A DNA stretch of 43,447 nt from Pseudomonadota bacterium. Its GTDB lineage: Bacteria; Pseudomonadota; Gammaproteobacteria; Steroidobacterales; Steroidobacteraceae. The stretch spans positions 1 through 43,447 of the forward strand of contig JADJBE010000009.1 in assembly GCA_016703895.1 (NCBI GenBank), written 5' to 3'. Below are positions 24,210 to 33,534 of the stretch, in pieces. The notes beneath the pieces are model-generated. The model was not told where the DNA came from and made no database searches. It worked only from the letters and a program-made list of their open reading frames with translations. Numbering within the stretch: position 1 is the stretch's first letter; each line of letters begins with the position of its first letter. The translations under genes and the position numbers were made by a program.

Positions 24210-24251
24210 TGCCGACCGTCGTAGCGCTAGCGAGTGCTGCGATGGTCGGCA
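24210..24251. terminator. Strong 19-bp stem-tetraloop, terminator-like
   Basis: Arms 24210-24228 and 24233-24251 pair over 19 positions with three mismatches that become wobbles in RNA; the loop is agcg. It lies in the 222-base gap between the secreted protein and the P-type ATPase. No T tract follows (attctt), so it may be a Rho-assisted terminator, an RNA-stabilising hairpin or a leader structure of the ATPase gene. Confidence 0.45.
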
Positions 24252-24359
24252 TTCTTCGGCGAGTCCCATGGCTGGCCGAACTGAATTTGACGTCAGACTT
24301 CGAACGCCCGAGACTGCCCTGCGCTTGGCGCCATCACTCTCAGACTTGCGGATCACAAC

Positions 24360-26855
24360 GTGCAGCACAGTGTCCCTAATTCGCGGATTGCCGACCTTGC
24401 TAACAACTCGCAGGGCCTCACTTCGCTCCAGGCGGAAGTACGACTGCGCGAGTACGGAACAAACGCGATTCTTGAAGAAGGTCGCGCCGGATGGATGACC
24501 ACAGCACGCGATACGTTGCGCGATCCCATGATCTGGTTCCTGGTCGGAACGGCGGTATTATTCGCATCGCTCGGTGAGTTCGCCGACGCGGTCATTCTTG
24601 GTATCGCGCTGTTGCCCATTGCCGGGATGGACGCGTATCTACACCGACGCACACAAGTGACCACGGAAGGATTGCGTGGCCGCCTGGCGTCGCTCGCACG
24701 AGTGGTGCGTGACGACGTGATCGTTGAGATTCCAGCCATTGACATAGTACCGGGGGACCTCGTGATCGTTGCCGAGGGGACCCCGTTCCCCGCCGACGGC
24801 CTGATTGTCGGTGGTGACGGCCTGCAGGTCGACGAATCCGCGCTGACCGGCGAATCGATGCCGGTGCGGAAGCGGTCGTTCGTCAGCGATTTGGGGGGCG
24901 TTGCGGAACATCTGATCGACGACATTCACTGGGGCGCAGCGGGCACACGCCTCTTGACCGGCGAAGCGAGACTGCGACTTGTGCATACGGGCGCGGATAC
25001 CCTGTATGGACAGATCGTTCGCTCAGCCCGGCAGATCGAACAGCAGCACACGCCATTGCAGAAAGCGGTCAGCAAACTTGTTGGCTTTCTCATCGTCGCT
25101 GCACTGATCTTGTGCATCGGAGTAGCGTCGATCCGCTATTACCAGGGCTACGGCGCGACAGACGCCGCGCTCAGCGCCCTGACGCTGGCCATCGCAGCCC
25201 TACCCGAAGAGTTTCCCGTTGCTCTGACCTTTTTTCTCGGCGTTGGCGTGTATCGACTCGCGCGCCGCAAGGCGCTGGTGCGGCGATCAGTTGTGGTGGA
25301 GAACATTGGGCGTGTCACCTGTATCTGCACCGACAAGACAGGCACCTTGACGGAGGGTCAACTTCGTCTTGCCCATAAGATTGCCGCCGACCGGATCGAA
25401 CCGGAGTTCCTCGCCCGCATCGCCGCAACGGCCACGCGGCCAAACAGCGCAGACCCACTCGATGTCATCCTTCAGCAGGCGGCGGCGCCTATGGAAGGGA
25501 CGCGATTGCAGAACTTCCCTTTTACCGAAGATCGCTTGCGGGAAGTCACGATCCTGCGCACAGCCACTGGCGCCATCATTGCAGCTGCGAAGGGCGCGCC
25601 CGAAATGATTCTTGCCATGGTCGCCATGACTGCATCCGACCGTGAGCTGTGGCTCGCACGGACTCGAGAGCTCGCCAGGGACGGCCACAAGGTGATCGGT
25701 TGCGCCTTCCGCGATTTGAGAGACTGGTGCGGCGACGAGCCGGACCGAGACTACCAGCTCGCTGGCTTGTTAGCCCTCGAAGATCCAGTGCGAAGCGACG
25801 TCGCGCGTGCTGTCGCCGATGCGCAGGCTGCAAAAATACGCGTAATCATGGTAACAGGCGATCATGTCGACACCGCATTGGCAATCGCGCGGGAGCTCCA
25901 AATAGGCGGCGCTGATCCCCGCGCAATTGAAGGCACGGAGCTGACGGCATACCTGGGCAGTGGCAAAACTGGCGCCGACTGGGATATCGATGTCATTGCG
26001 CGCGCTCGACCGTCACAAAAGCTTGAACTGGTCCGCGCCTTGCAGCGAGCGGGTGAAGTTGTCGCGGTTACCGGTGATGGCGTGAATGATGTTTCGGCAT
26101 TGCAAGGTGCTGATGTCGGCATTGCGATGGGTGAGAGAGGCACGCGCAGTGCGCGCGAAGCCGCTTCGATCGTGCTACTCGACGACAACTTTCGCACGAT
26201 CGTGACCGCCATTGCCGAGGGGCGGCAACTGTTTCGGAATCTCAAGCTCAGTTTCGCCTACTTGATAATGGTTCACGTGCCCCTCGTAGCGACTGCCGCT
26301 CTCGTGCCGTTTCTCGGCTTCCCGCTGCTGTACTTGCCGGTGCATATCGTCTGGCTCGAGCTGATTATTCATCCCACGGCATTGCTGGTATTTCAGCAAG
26401 CGCCACCCGAAGCCGAGTTAGCACCTGCAAGCCGCCGATCGCAGACTCAGTTTTTCGATTTCAGGGAATGGACCTTGTTGGTAGCAGTGGGCGCCATGAT
26501 CACTGCCTTGATCATGTTCGGATACTACTTCAGTCTCGGACCCGAGCGCGACGTATTGCATGCTCGATCAATCGCCATGGTCGCACTGGTCATTGCAAGC
26601 GCGACGGTCGCGGCCGCATTGAGCGGACTGCGCAGTCGCAGCGCGGCGATCGCTGTCGGCGCGACAATCCTGTCGGCGTTGCTGATCGTTCAAACTCCCC
26701 AACTCGCCGCACTCGTCCACATGAGCCCGCTGCATTTGGCTGACTGGCTCGTCGCCACCGTCGGCGGCGTGCTGGCCGGATCGCTCGCAATCCAGATTCC
26801 GGGCGCGCACCGACCGCGACGCGACTCACAAGCCACCTCTCGACCAGTAGCGTAG
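24360..26855 (+). CDS. P-type cation-transporting ATPase (P2-like)
   Basis: 831 residues. N-terminal cation-ATPase segment (GLTSLQAEVRLREYGTNAI), actuator motif TGES at 163-166, ALPEEFPV in the M4 ion-binding helix (in place of PEGLP), phosphorylation site DKTGT at D325, KGAPE in the nucleotide domain, and VTGDGVNDVSALQGADVGIAMG in the hinge. C-terminal membrane helices complete the fold. The type resembles Ca2+/Mg2+/unknown-cation P2 ATPases; no N-terminal heavy-metal domain is present, so it is not a copper exporter of the P1B type. The start is a GTG at 24360; no ATG upstream fits. It converges with FccB with eight bases between stops. Confidence 0.85.
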   Translation: MQHSVPNSRIADLANNSQGLTSLQAEVRLREYGTNAILEEGRAGWMTTARDTLRDPMIWFLVGTAVLFASLGEFADAVILGIALLPIAGMDAYLHRRTQVTTEGLRGRLASLARVVRDDVIVEIPAIDIVPGDLVIVAEGTPFPADGLIVGGDGLQVDESALTGESMPVRKRSFVSDLGGVAEHLIDDIHWGAAGTRLLTGEARLRLVHTGADTLYGQIVRSARQIEQQHTPLQKAVSKLVGFLIVAALILCIGVASIRYYQGYGATDAALSALTLAIAALPEEFPVALTFFLGVGVYRLARRKALVRRSVVVENIGRVTCICTDKTGTLTEGQLRLAHKIAADRIEPEFLARIAATATRPNSADPLDVILQQAAAPMEGTRLQNFPFTEDRLREVTILRTATGAIIAAAKGAPEMILAMVAMTASDRELWLARTRELARDGHKVIGCAFRDLRDWCGDEPDRDYQLAGLLALEDPVRSDVARAVADAQAAKIRVIMVTGDHVDTALAIARELQIGGADPRAIEGTELTAYLGSGKTGADWDIDVIARARPSQKLELVRALQRAGEVVAVTGDGVNDVSALQGADVGIAMGERGTRSAREAASIVLLDDNFRTIVTAIAEGRQLFRNLKLSFAYLIMVHVPLVATAALVPFLGFPLLYLPVHIVWLELIIHPTALLVFQQAPPEAELAPASRRSQTQFFDFREWTLLVAVGAMITALIMFGYYFSLGPERDVLHARSIAMVALVIASATVAAALSGLRSRSAAIAVGATILSALLIVQTPQLAALVHMSPLHLADWLVATVGGVLAGSLAIQIPGAHRPRRDSQATSRPVA

Positions 26856-26862
26856 CCGCGTG

Positions 26863-28116
26863 TCAGGCGAACGTGTCCGCCATGAGCGCGTCGAACCACG
26901 TGTTCATCTCTTCGAAGTTTTTCCGCGTCCAGCCCTGCGACGCCGCCGCGGATGCGGCCGCCGGTTTCATCACGCGGGATGCAGAATCATATTGAAACAC
27001 CGCCGTCATCCAGCCCGCTTCGCTGCGTGTAATGGTGGAGTAGCAGGCTGAATTGGTCACGGGCGCAGAATCCGGCTCTTGGCCCGCAAAGATGCGCGCC
27101 AATGCATCCGCGCAGATCTTCGCCTGCTGATTGGCCATCTGGCCGGCCATGGGCTGTGTCGTCGCGCATGAATCGCCGATCACGTGCAACTTCGGCGCGA
27201 CGGAACTCGCATAGCTGAGCACGTCAACTGGCGCGAAGCGCGCGCGTTTGTCAGTCGCCAAGCCCGTGTTAGCGACCAGCGCTGCCGCCCGCTGCTGCGG
27301 TATCACATTGACGACGTCGGCACGAACCAGACCGCTGCTGGTGGCAAGGGTCATTTGTGCTGGATCGACCGAGATGATATCGACACCGTTGCGATACTCG
27401 ATGATGCCGCCATAGAGTTCGTTGAACGCTCGCCGGAAGTTCTCCTTTTCCACAGCGATGTCCGGATTGGCATCGATCAGAATCAATTTGGCACGTGGCT
27501 TCCGCTCCTTCAGCCAGTCTGCAATCAGGCAGGCCCGTTCGTACGGCCCAGGCGGGCAGCGATACGGCATTTTCGGAACGGTGATCGCGACAACACCACC
27601 TGCCGGTAACGCTGCCAATTGTTGCGCGAGCAAAGTTGTTTGCGGCCCTGCTTGCCAAGCGTGCGGCATTCGGCTGGATTCGCCCAAGCCTGGCACGGGG
27701 TCGAAGTCGATACCTGGCGCCAGAATGATGCGATCCGCGGCGAGGCGCTTACCTGATGCCAGTTTGATCGAGATAGCGACCGGATCGATTTCGACCACGT
27801 TATCAACGATCAAACGCACACCATAGCGACGCTGTAATGTGTCATATCGGTAGGTCAGGCTGGGCAATTTTCGTTGCCCGGTGAGCACTAAGCTGCTCAT
27901 GATGTTAGACGTGTAGGTCGCTTCGCGTTCGACCAGTGTGACGTCGACCGAATCGCCCCACAGGCGCAGATACTTCGCCACGCTGGCACCTGCCATGCCA
28001 CCGCCAACAACTAGCACGCGGGCCTTCGACGACCCGGCCTGCATCGCGCCTCTCCCAGTTGCAGGAAGCACGGCCAAGGCCGACGCCGCGGTATAGAGAA
28101 AAAAACGTCGATCCAC
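26863..28116 (-). CDS. fccB: Flavocytochrome c sulfide dehydrogenase, flavoprotein subunit
   Basis: 417 residues. N-terminal Tat-like signal (DRRFFLYTAASALAVLP), FAD-binding RVLVVGGGMAGASVAKYL, a second nucleotide motif, and the cysteines that form the redox disulfide in FccB: MPYRCPPGPYERA and TNSACYSTI. GDSCATTQPMAGQMANQQA is the conserved C-terminal FAD contact. The enzyme oxidises sulfide in the periplasm and passes electrons through its cytochrome subunit, encoded 12 bases upstream. GTG 28116 is used as start. SoxF is the nearest alternative. Confidence 0.85.
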   Translation of the reverse strand: MDRRFFLYTAASALAVLPATGRGAMQAGSSKARVLVVGGGMAGASVAKYLRLWGDSVDVTLVEREATYTSNIMSSLVLTGQRKLPSLTYRYDTLQRRYGVRLIVDNVVEIDPVAISIKLASGKRLAADRIILAPGIDFDPVPGLGESSRMPHAWQAGPQTTLLAQQLAALPAGGVVAITVPKMPYRCPPGPYERACLIADWLKERKPRAKLILIDANPDIAVEKENFRRAFNELYGGIIEYRNGVDIISVDPAQMTLATSSGLVRADVVNVIPQQRAAALVANTGLATDKRARFAPVDVLSYASSVAPKLHVIGDSCATTQPMAGQMANQQAKICADALARIFAGQEPDSAPVTNSACYSTITRSEAGWMTAVFQYDSASRVMKPAAASAAASQGWTRKNFEEMNTWFDALMADTFA

Positions 28117-28128
28117 AATGAGACCCTC

Positions 28129-28446
28129 TTAGCGCCGCTGCTGCGAAAGCCACTGGCAAAGTTCGCGTAATTGGGCGTCGCTGTAACCCATGGCATGGCG
28201 CGCCATGATGCCGTCGCCCTCTTTGCCGGCCTGGTAATCCTTCATTTCCTTGAACAGCTTGCGTGCCGACTTGCCTGCCAGTTTGTCGAAACCGGGGCCC
28301 TTGCCGTTGGTGCCGTGGCACTGGAAGCAGTTAGACGCAAGTAACCGGCCAGGTGGGCTGATCGCTGTCTGTGCGATGGCGGCTTGACTCGCAGCCAGCG
28401 CCGCCGCTGCGATCAGCAAAGCGAGAGCCACCCTCGATGACATCAT
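28129..28446 (-). CDS. fccA: Flavocytochrome c sulfide dehydrogenase, monoheme cytochrome subunit
   Basis: About 105 residues with a signal peptide (MMSSRVALALLIAAAALAAS). One heme c site CFQCH, and a likely Met ligand in GIMARHAMGYSD. The single-heme size fits the FccA of monoheme type and the adjacent FccB confirms the pair. Two in-frame ATGs, 28446 and 28443; GGAAGG lies upstream. It would hand electrons from sulfide to a soluble cytochrome c. Confidence 0.85.
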   Translation of the reverse strand: MMSSRVALALLIAAAALAASQAAIAQTAISPPGRLLASNCFQCHGTNGKGPGFDKLAGKSARKLFKEMKDYQAGKEGDGIMARHAMGYSDAQLRELCQWLSQQRR

Positions 28447-28705
28447 GGCGGATTTCCTTCCAAAGTCGCTCGGACAATACAGCTTCGCAAATCGGCTCAT
28501 TGGGTTGATGAGCGGTACAAAATTGTAAACGACGGCAATTGCAGTTAAGTTCCGTCCTGCGCCAACGACTTGGCCAGCGCGATATAATCACTTTGCCTCT
28601 CAATAGGCAGTTCGCGTAATACGTAAATGAACGTAGCGTGGCAGCGGCAATCTATGGCCACATACAGCAGGTTGACAGTCGGCGCAGATACTCAAGCGTG
28701 ACCTC

Positions 28706-29116
28706 CTAACGGTTGATCCGGCCTGAAAAGGGCCCGCGCCACACGAGCGCCACGACTACCGCCCAGACGAGTGTCCGCAAGCTCATGGCGACCAACGTAC
28801 GCTGCTCGTAAGCCCCACCGAAATACACGTGCACACCAAATGCAGCGAAAATCAATAGAGTTGCCGTGAGAATGATGACCGAGAGCGTGACTGCCCAACT
28901 CCGCTGCATCCATAGCCCCACGCCGGCCAGGATATACGCGAAGCCCGCGACAAAATTGAACCAAAGGACGAACGGCACATAGTTGCCGGCCGCTGCGCGA
29001 CTCGCCCCAGACCCAAACAGAATCGATCCGCCTTCCCGGATTGTTAGTAGACCGAAAGCTATCGTTAGCAAGGACATTGCCACAATACCCATGCCTGGTC
29101 GTTGGTGACTTTTCAT
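28706..29116 (-). CDS. Four-helix membrane protein of unknown function
   Basis: 136 residues with four membrane helices (IVAMSLLTIAFGLLTI; VPFVLWFNFVAGFAYILAGVGLW; AVTLSVIILTATLLIFAAFGVHVYF; LVAMSLRTLVWAVVVALVW). No family recognised. It follows the ABC ATPase by 34 bases on the same strand, so it is probably the last gene of the TetR-HlyD-ABC operon. About 260 bases without a gene separate it from fccA; I see no clear signal there apart from possible promoter elements. Confidence 0.65.
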   Translation of the reverse strand: MKSHQRPGMGIVAMSLLTIAFGLLTIREGGSILFGSGASRAAAGNYVPFVLWFNFVAGFAYILAGVGLWMQRSWAVTLSVIILTATLLIFAAFGVHVYFGGAYEQRTLVAMSLRTLVWAVVVALVWRGPFSGRINR

Positions 29117-29150
29117 ACTTCGTAATCCTGGCCCTGTACTGCGCTTGTCG

Positions 29151-29879
29151 CTACGCGGTGGCTACTTGTTGCTCAAACCCTCTGCCCTGCCCAACTTCCT
29201 CGTGCGTGATACCGTCGCGAATATGGTAGATGCGTTTGAACGTGGGAATGATCTTCTCGTCATGAGTCACAACGATAATCGCGGTCTCAAACTGTTGCGC
29301 CATCTCGTTGAGGATGCGAATCACTGCCATCGCGCGCTCAGAGTCCAGCGGCGCGGTCGGTTCATCGGCCAGAATGACTGGCGGCCGGTTAACCAGGCCG
29401 CGCGCAATCGCGACTCGTTGCTGCTCACCACCGGAGAGCTGCGAGGGCATCGCGTGGGCGCGGTGGTGCACGTCGAGCACTGTGAGAAGCTCCATTGCTC
29501 GCTCGCGCGCGACGTCGTTAGGCACACCGCCCAGCATGGGCAGCAAAGCTACGTTGTCCGTCACATCCAGGAACGGAATCAGGTAGGGCGCCTGGAAGAC
29601 GAAGCCGATCTTGTCGCGTCGCAATGCGCGCAAGTCGCGTACGCGCCAGCCATTGTCATAGATGACATCATCGCCAAGCACCATGCGTCCAGCCGTTGGA
29701 TCGATCACCGCTCCGAGGCACTTGAGCAAAGTGCTCTTGCCGGACCCAGAGGGGCCAATGAGGCCCACGACTTCGCCCGGCGCCACCGTCATGTCCACGT
29801 GCTTCAGCGCATCGACGGCGGTATCTCCCTCGCCATAACGCTTGCTCAAGTCGCGAATCTGAATGCCACTGCCGCTCAT
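29151..29879 (-). CDS. ABC transporter ATP-binding protein (LolD/MacB/DevA-like)
   Basis: 242 residues. Walker A GPSGSGKST, Q loop FVFQAPYLIPF, signature LSGGEQQRVAIARGL, Walker B VILADEPTAPLDS and the H-switch VVTHDE are all present. The type (short linker, MacB/LolD/DevA subfamily) fits the FtsX-like permease encoded upstream and the HlyD-like adaptor two genes before. Together these form a tripartite export or lipoprotein-type mechanotransmission system. ATG 29879. Confidence 0.88.
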   Translation of the reverse strand: MSGSGIQIRDLSKRYGEGDTAVDALKHVDMTVAPGEVVGLIGPSGSGKSTLLKCLGAVIDPTAGRMVLGDDVIYDNGWRVRDLRALRRDKIGFVFQAPYLIPFLDVTDNVALLPMLGGVPNDVARERAMELLTVLDVHHRAHAMPSQLSGGEQQRVAIARGLVNRPPVILADEPTAPLDSERAMAVIRILNEMAQQFETAIIVVTHDEKIIPTFKRIYHIRDGITHEEVGQGRGFEQQVATA

Positions 29880-29898
29880 TGCTTATAAACCACCTTAC

Positions 29899-31105
29899 TC
29901 ATCCGCCGATCGCTTCGGCTGGATCAACCTTGAGCGCCATGCGAATCGCGACGAGGCTCGCGAGCACGCAGATCGCGAGGACGGCAAAGAATCCGGCGAT
30001 GGAGTCGAGCGGCAGCAGCAGCACGTACTTGGGAAACATCGGTGCCGCGAAGGTTGCGGTAATCTTCCCGACCACAAAGCCGATCGCGCCGAGCGCCAGC
30101 GCCTGCTGCATGATCATCCACGCGATTGTGCGATTGCGTGTACCAATCAACTTCAGCACGGCAATCTCGCGGATCTTGTCCATGGTCAGCGTGTAGATGA
30201 TGAACGCAACAATCGCGGCGCTAACCACTGCCAAAATCACGAGGAACATACCGATTTGTTTTGGCCGAGGTGGCGATCAGCTTGCCGACCAGAATGCCCT
30301 CCATTTCCACGCGCGTGTAGACCGTCAGGCGCTTCCAGCGACGCACCGATTCGGCCACCGACTCCGGGTCACTACCCGGCTGCAATGTGACCAGTACCGC
30401 GTTGACGAACGCATTGGTACTCTGTGACGCGATCACTGCGTCCAGAATGCCCGGCACGCCGGGTCGGTCGAACGCCGGGTTGGCAGCAGTTCGACGGCGA
30501 CTTTGCCAGATCGCGTCATTGTCTTTGAGGAACTGCGCTTCCTGTGCGTCCTTCAGTGGGACGAACACCATCGGATCGCCACTCGAGGACACCATCCGAC
30601 GTGTTAGTCCGACAACGGTATACAGATTGCGACGAATCGCGATCCGGTCCCCCAGTCGAAAGCCCGTGACGACATCCGCCACGGCTTCGTAGTGGCCGCG
30701 CGTCATCTGGCGACCGCTCACTAGGTATGGGGGCCATCCGGGCGTCGCGCCCAACTCGCCCGGCGCGATACCGACCACCATGGCGCGCACGTCATTGCTG
30801 CCTTTTCGCACTTGCATCGTGAGATAGGTGACGTTGGCGGCCGCGGCAACGCCGGGCATCGTGCGGATCGTTCGATACACGTCATCGCTGATACTGGATG
30901 ATTCCGCGTAAGGACCCAAAGTGTCCCGCTGTACGACCCACAGGTCCGCACCACTATTGTCGAGCAGCGCTTTACCATCGTCGACCATACCGCGATAAAC
31001 ACCGGCCATCACGAGTGTCACGCCAATCAGCAAACCCAAGCCGAAGCCGGTGAAGACGAACTTGCCCCACGCGTGCAGGATGTCCCGCCCGGCGAGACTA
31101 ATCAC
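29899..31105 (-). CDS. ABC permease (DevC/MacB-FtsX-like), one frameshift
   Basis: About 400 residues. N-terminal helix (KFVFTGFGLGLLIGVTLVMA), a large extracytoplasmic MacB-type domain, then after a frame break near 30260 three C-terminal helices (FLVILAVVSAAIVAFIIY; QALALGAIGFVVGKI; GFFAVLAICVLASLVAIRM), ending in the conserved DPAEAIGG. That is the FtsX/DevC layout. One base change in an A-rich stretch would restore the frame. The GTG start at 31105 overlaps the HlyD-like stop (GTGA). Substrate unknown. Confidence 0.8.
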
Positions 31106-32253
31106 TGAGCAACCCCGGGTATGCGCTCGACCAGGTGAATTCGGCTGCGCTGACTGAGCGCTTTCTCGCTGTGCAGCACCACTTCATCGCCATCCGCCAA
31201 GCCCATAACAACTTGCACGTGGCCGTCCAGATCGGACGCGCCGAGCGTAACGGGGCTGAATTGCAACTCGCCATCAACCAGCTGCCAGACGCCCACTTGG
31301 TCACCATTGCGCCGTATGGCAGCATTCGGAATCACTGGAGCGGCAGCCAAGCGCGGCAAATCGACCGTTACCTCAACCAGTTCACCGAGTGGCGGCATAG
31401 GCTCGAGTTGCTGCTCAAAGACGACCTTCGCGAGGGTCTCTTCGGTCACCGAGTCTGCTTTAGGTTCGACACGCATCACGTGACCTGGCAACGCCTGTCC
31501 GGCACGCGAGCGCATCACGATACGCGCAGATTGCCCGTTGGCCAGACCCGCTGCGCGCAACTGGTCGAATCGCACATTGATCCAGAGATTCTCGGGATCG
31601 ATGACTTCCACCACGGCCTGCCCCGCGACGACGGTCGTGCCGGGATCAGCATCGCGCGCGACCACCACACCGGCGACGGGTGCAATCAAGCGCAGACTGC
31701 TGCGCTGCGCGACGAGCGCATTCCGATCGCTGCGAGACCGGTCAAGATCTTCTCGGCTGGCCGCTAGCGCGGCGTCAGCAATCTGTAGTCCCTGGTGTTT
31801 GGTGGCAACCGCTTCGTCGCTGACCAGCTTTGACACTAACAATTTCTCGTAGCGTCGAAACTGGCTCTGTGCGTAACTCTGCCGGGCGCGCGCCTCGGCC
31901 ACGGCGGCTTCCGAGCGCCTGAATGCCGACCCCTGCGAGCGCACACGATCATCCAGATCAATCGGATCCATCTCACCCAGAACCTGACCCGCACTGACCA
32001 CGTCACCGACATGCACCTCGAGCCGACTCACTCGTCCGGCGAACGTCGGACCGATCTTGTACGTGTAGCGAGCTTCCACGGTACCGATACCAAACAACGC
32101 TGGCGAGATCGCCCGTGACTCCACACGAACAGCGGTCACCGCAATTGGCGCTAGCGGGCCCGATCGCAAACCGACATAGACAAAGAGTGCCAATAGCGGG
32201 ACCATCACGGCCACGAGCGCGCGCGTGCGGCCTTGGAGACCGAGTAGCTTCAT
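31102..32253 (-). CDS. HlyD-family periplasmic adaptor (membrane fusion) protein
   Basis: 383 residues. N-terminal anchor (ALVAVMVPLLALFVYVGL), lipoyl half-motifs (GRVSRLEVHVGDVVSAGQVLG and LRLIAPVAGVVVARDADPGT), a coiled-coil hairpin rich in Ala, Arg and Glu between them, and a beta-barrel C-terminal part. It bridges the ABC permease and an outer-membrane channel not found here. ATG 32253 overlaps the TetR stop codon (ATGA). Confidence 0.85.
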   Translation of the reverse strand: MKLLGLQGRTRALVAVMVPLLALFVYVGLRSGPLAPIAVTAVRVESRAISPALFGIGTVEARYTYKIGPTFAGRVSRLEVHVGDVVSAGQVLGEMDPIDLDDRVRSQGSAFRRSEAAVAEARARQSYAQSQFRRYEKLLVSKLVSDEAVATKHQGLQIADAALAASREDLDRSRSDRNALVAQRSSLRLIAPVAGVVVARDADPGTTVVAGQAVVEVIDPENLWINVRFDQLRAAGLANGQSARIVMRSRAGQALPGHVMRVEPKADSVTEETLAKVVFEQQLEPMPPLGELVEVTVDLPRLAAAPVIPNAAIRRNGDQVGVWQLVDGELQFSPVTLGASDLDGHVQVVMGLADGDEVVLHSEKALSQRSRIHLVERIPGVAQ

Positions 32254-32858
32254 GGCTTACTCACGATGCCGCGCCGATAGACGGCAAACACCCTGGGCGC
32301 GTAGCCGGGCATCCGCTGCATGTCGTCTGCCAACAGCGCCTGCATCACCAAACCTTGGATCGTGCCGATGAAGAGCATTGCGGCGGCCTCAGTGTCGAGC
32401 GCCGCTGGTAACTCGCCGCCCGACTTGCCCTTCTCGATGAGTCGATGCAAACGTTGCCCGTACTGCTCCAGCAAGCTCCGCACGACCCGCTTGGCCAAGG
32501 TTGATTTGGGTTGCTGCAGTTCGCCGAACATCATCCTCGGCACGCCGGGGTGCTCCGCAACGAATTCGACATGGGTCATGAAGATCGCCTCCAGCGCTGT
32601 CAGTGGCGATTCGATGCCCTCAACGGCCCGATCTAAACGAGCAAGCAGACGATCGGCGACCCACTCCATAACGGCCTGCCAGATGGCGTCCTTGCTGGCG
32701 AAATGCCTGAAAAGCGCCCCTTCCGTCACCCGCATGCGCTTCGCGATGGCTGCGGTCGTGATGTTGCTGGGGATTTGTGAACCGGCCAACGCGAGCACGG
32801 TCTCGACCGTCAGCGCGCGGCGTTCGTCAGCCGGCAGGTGCTTGGAACGATTTGCCAC
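32250..32858 (-). CDS. TetR-family repressor of the export operon
   Basis: 202 residues. The N-terminal helix-turn-helix region reads NITTAAIAKRMRVTEGALFRHFASKDAIWQ. The C-terminal ligand domain is AcrR/SlmA-like in length. The start is a GTG at 32858 with GGAGG about eight bases upstream. It is the first gene of the operon and has a perfect inverted repeat just upstream, so it probably represses itself and the transporter. Confidence 0.85.
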   Translation of the reverse strand: MANRSKHLPADERRALTVETVLALAGSQIPSNITTAAIAKRMRVTEGALFRHFASKDAIWQAVMEWVADRLLARLDRAVEGIESPLTALEAIFMTHVEFVAEHPGVPRMMFGELQQPKSTLAKRVVRSLLEQYGQRLHRLIEKGKSGGELPAALDTEAAAMLFIGTIQGLVMQALLADDMQRMPGYAPRVFAVYRRGIVSKP

Positions 32859-32870
32859 CCTCGCCTCCCA

Positions 32871-32898
32871 ATAAGATAGTGAGTGATTACTATCTTAT
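32871..32898. promoter_or_regulatory. Probable TetR operator
   Basis: ataagatagt and actatcttat form a perfect 10-bp inverted repeat with an 8-base spacer, 13 bases upstream of the TetR-family gene start. Size and place match TetR-family operators. Confidence 0.75.
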
Positions 32899-32934
32899 CC
32901 GGAGAAAGGTCGGAAAGCAAATCGTGTCGTCCTG

Positions 32935-33534
32935 CTAGCTCAGTATCTGCCGCCCCGATAACGCCCGCGCCAGTGTGCCGCCGTCCACATACTCCAGTTC
33001 CCCACCCATCGGCACACCATGCGCAATGCGACTGGAGCGAATCTTGCGTCGCTGTGCCAACTCGCTCAGGTAGTGCGCGGTGGCCTCGCCTTCGACAGTC
33101 GAGTTAGTAGCTAGGATCAGCTCGGTCACCTCACCGCCATCCAGAATCGCCTCCAGGTCGCGGATCCCCAGCTGCGCGGGTCCAATGCCATCGAGCGGCG
33201 ACAGATGTCCCATCAGTACGAAATAGCGGCCACGAAAACTGCCTGACTGTTCGATCGCCACGAAATCCGCCGGCGACTCGACCACGCAAAGCTGCGTGAC
33301 GTCACGCTGATTGCTCGCGCAAACAAAGCACAGCTCCCCTTGGGTAAGCATCCGACAGCGCTTGCAGCGAGCCACGAGTTGCAAGGCCTGCGTCAGTGAT
33401 TCCGCCAGCGCCCGCGCACCGGCGCGACCATCCTGCAGCAAGTGGAAAGCCATCCGTTGCGCACTCTTGGGCCCAACGCCGGGCAGCGTGCGCAGCGCGT
33501 CAATGAGCTGCGCGAGAGCGGGCGCGTGCTTCAT
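32935..33534 (-). CDS. recR: Recombination mediator protein RecR
   Basis: 199 residues. Helix-hairpin-helix (LRTLPGVGPKSAQRMAFHLL), zinc finger CKRCRMLTQGELCFVC, and a Toprim domain (LCVVESPADFVAIEQSG; LILATNSTVEGEATAHYL). RecR acts with RecO/RecF in loading RecA at gaps. ATG 33534 overlaps the ybaB stop by one base (TGATG); an in-frame TTG three bases upstream is not needed. Confidence 0.95.
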   Translation of the reverse strand: MKHAPALAQLIDALRTLPGVGPKSAQRMAFHLLQDGRAGARALAESLTQALQLVARCKRCRMLTQGELCFVCASNQRDVTQLCVVESPADFVAIEQSGSFRGRYFVLMGHLSPLDGIGPAQLGIRDLEAILDGGEVTELILATNSTVEGEATAHYLSELAQRRKIRSSRIAHGVPMGGELEYVDGGTLARALSGRQILS

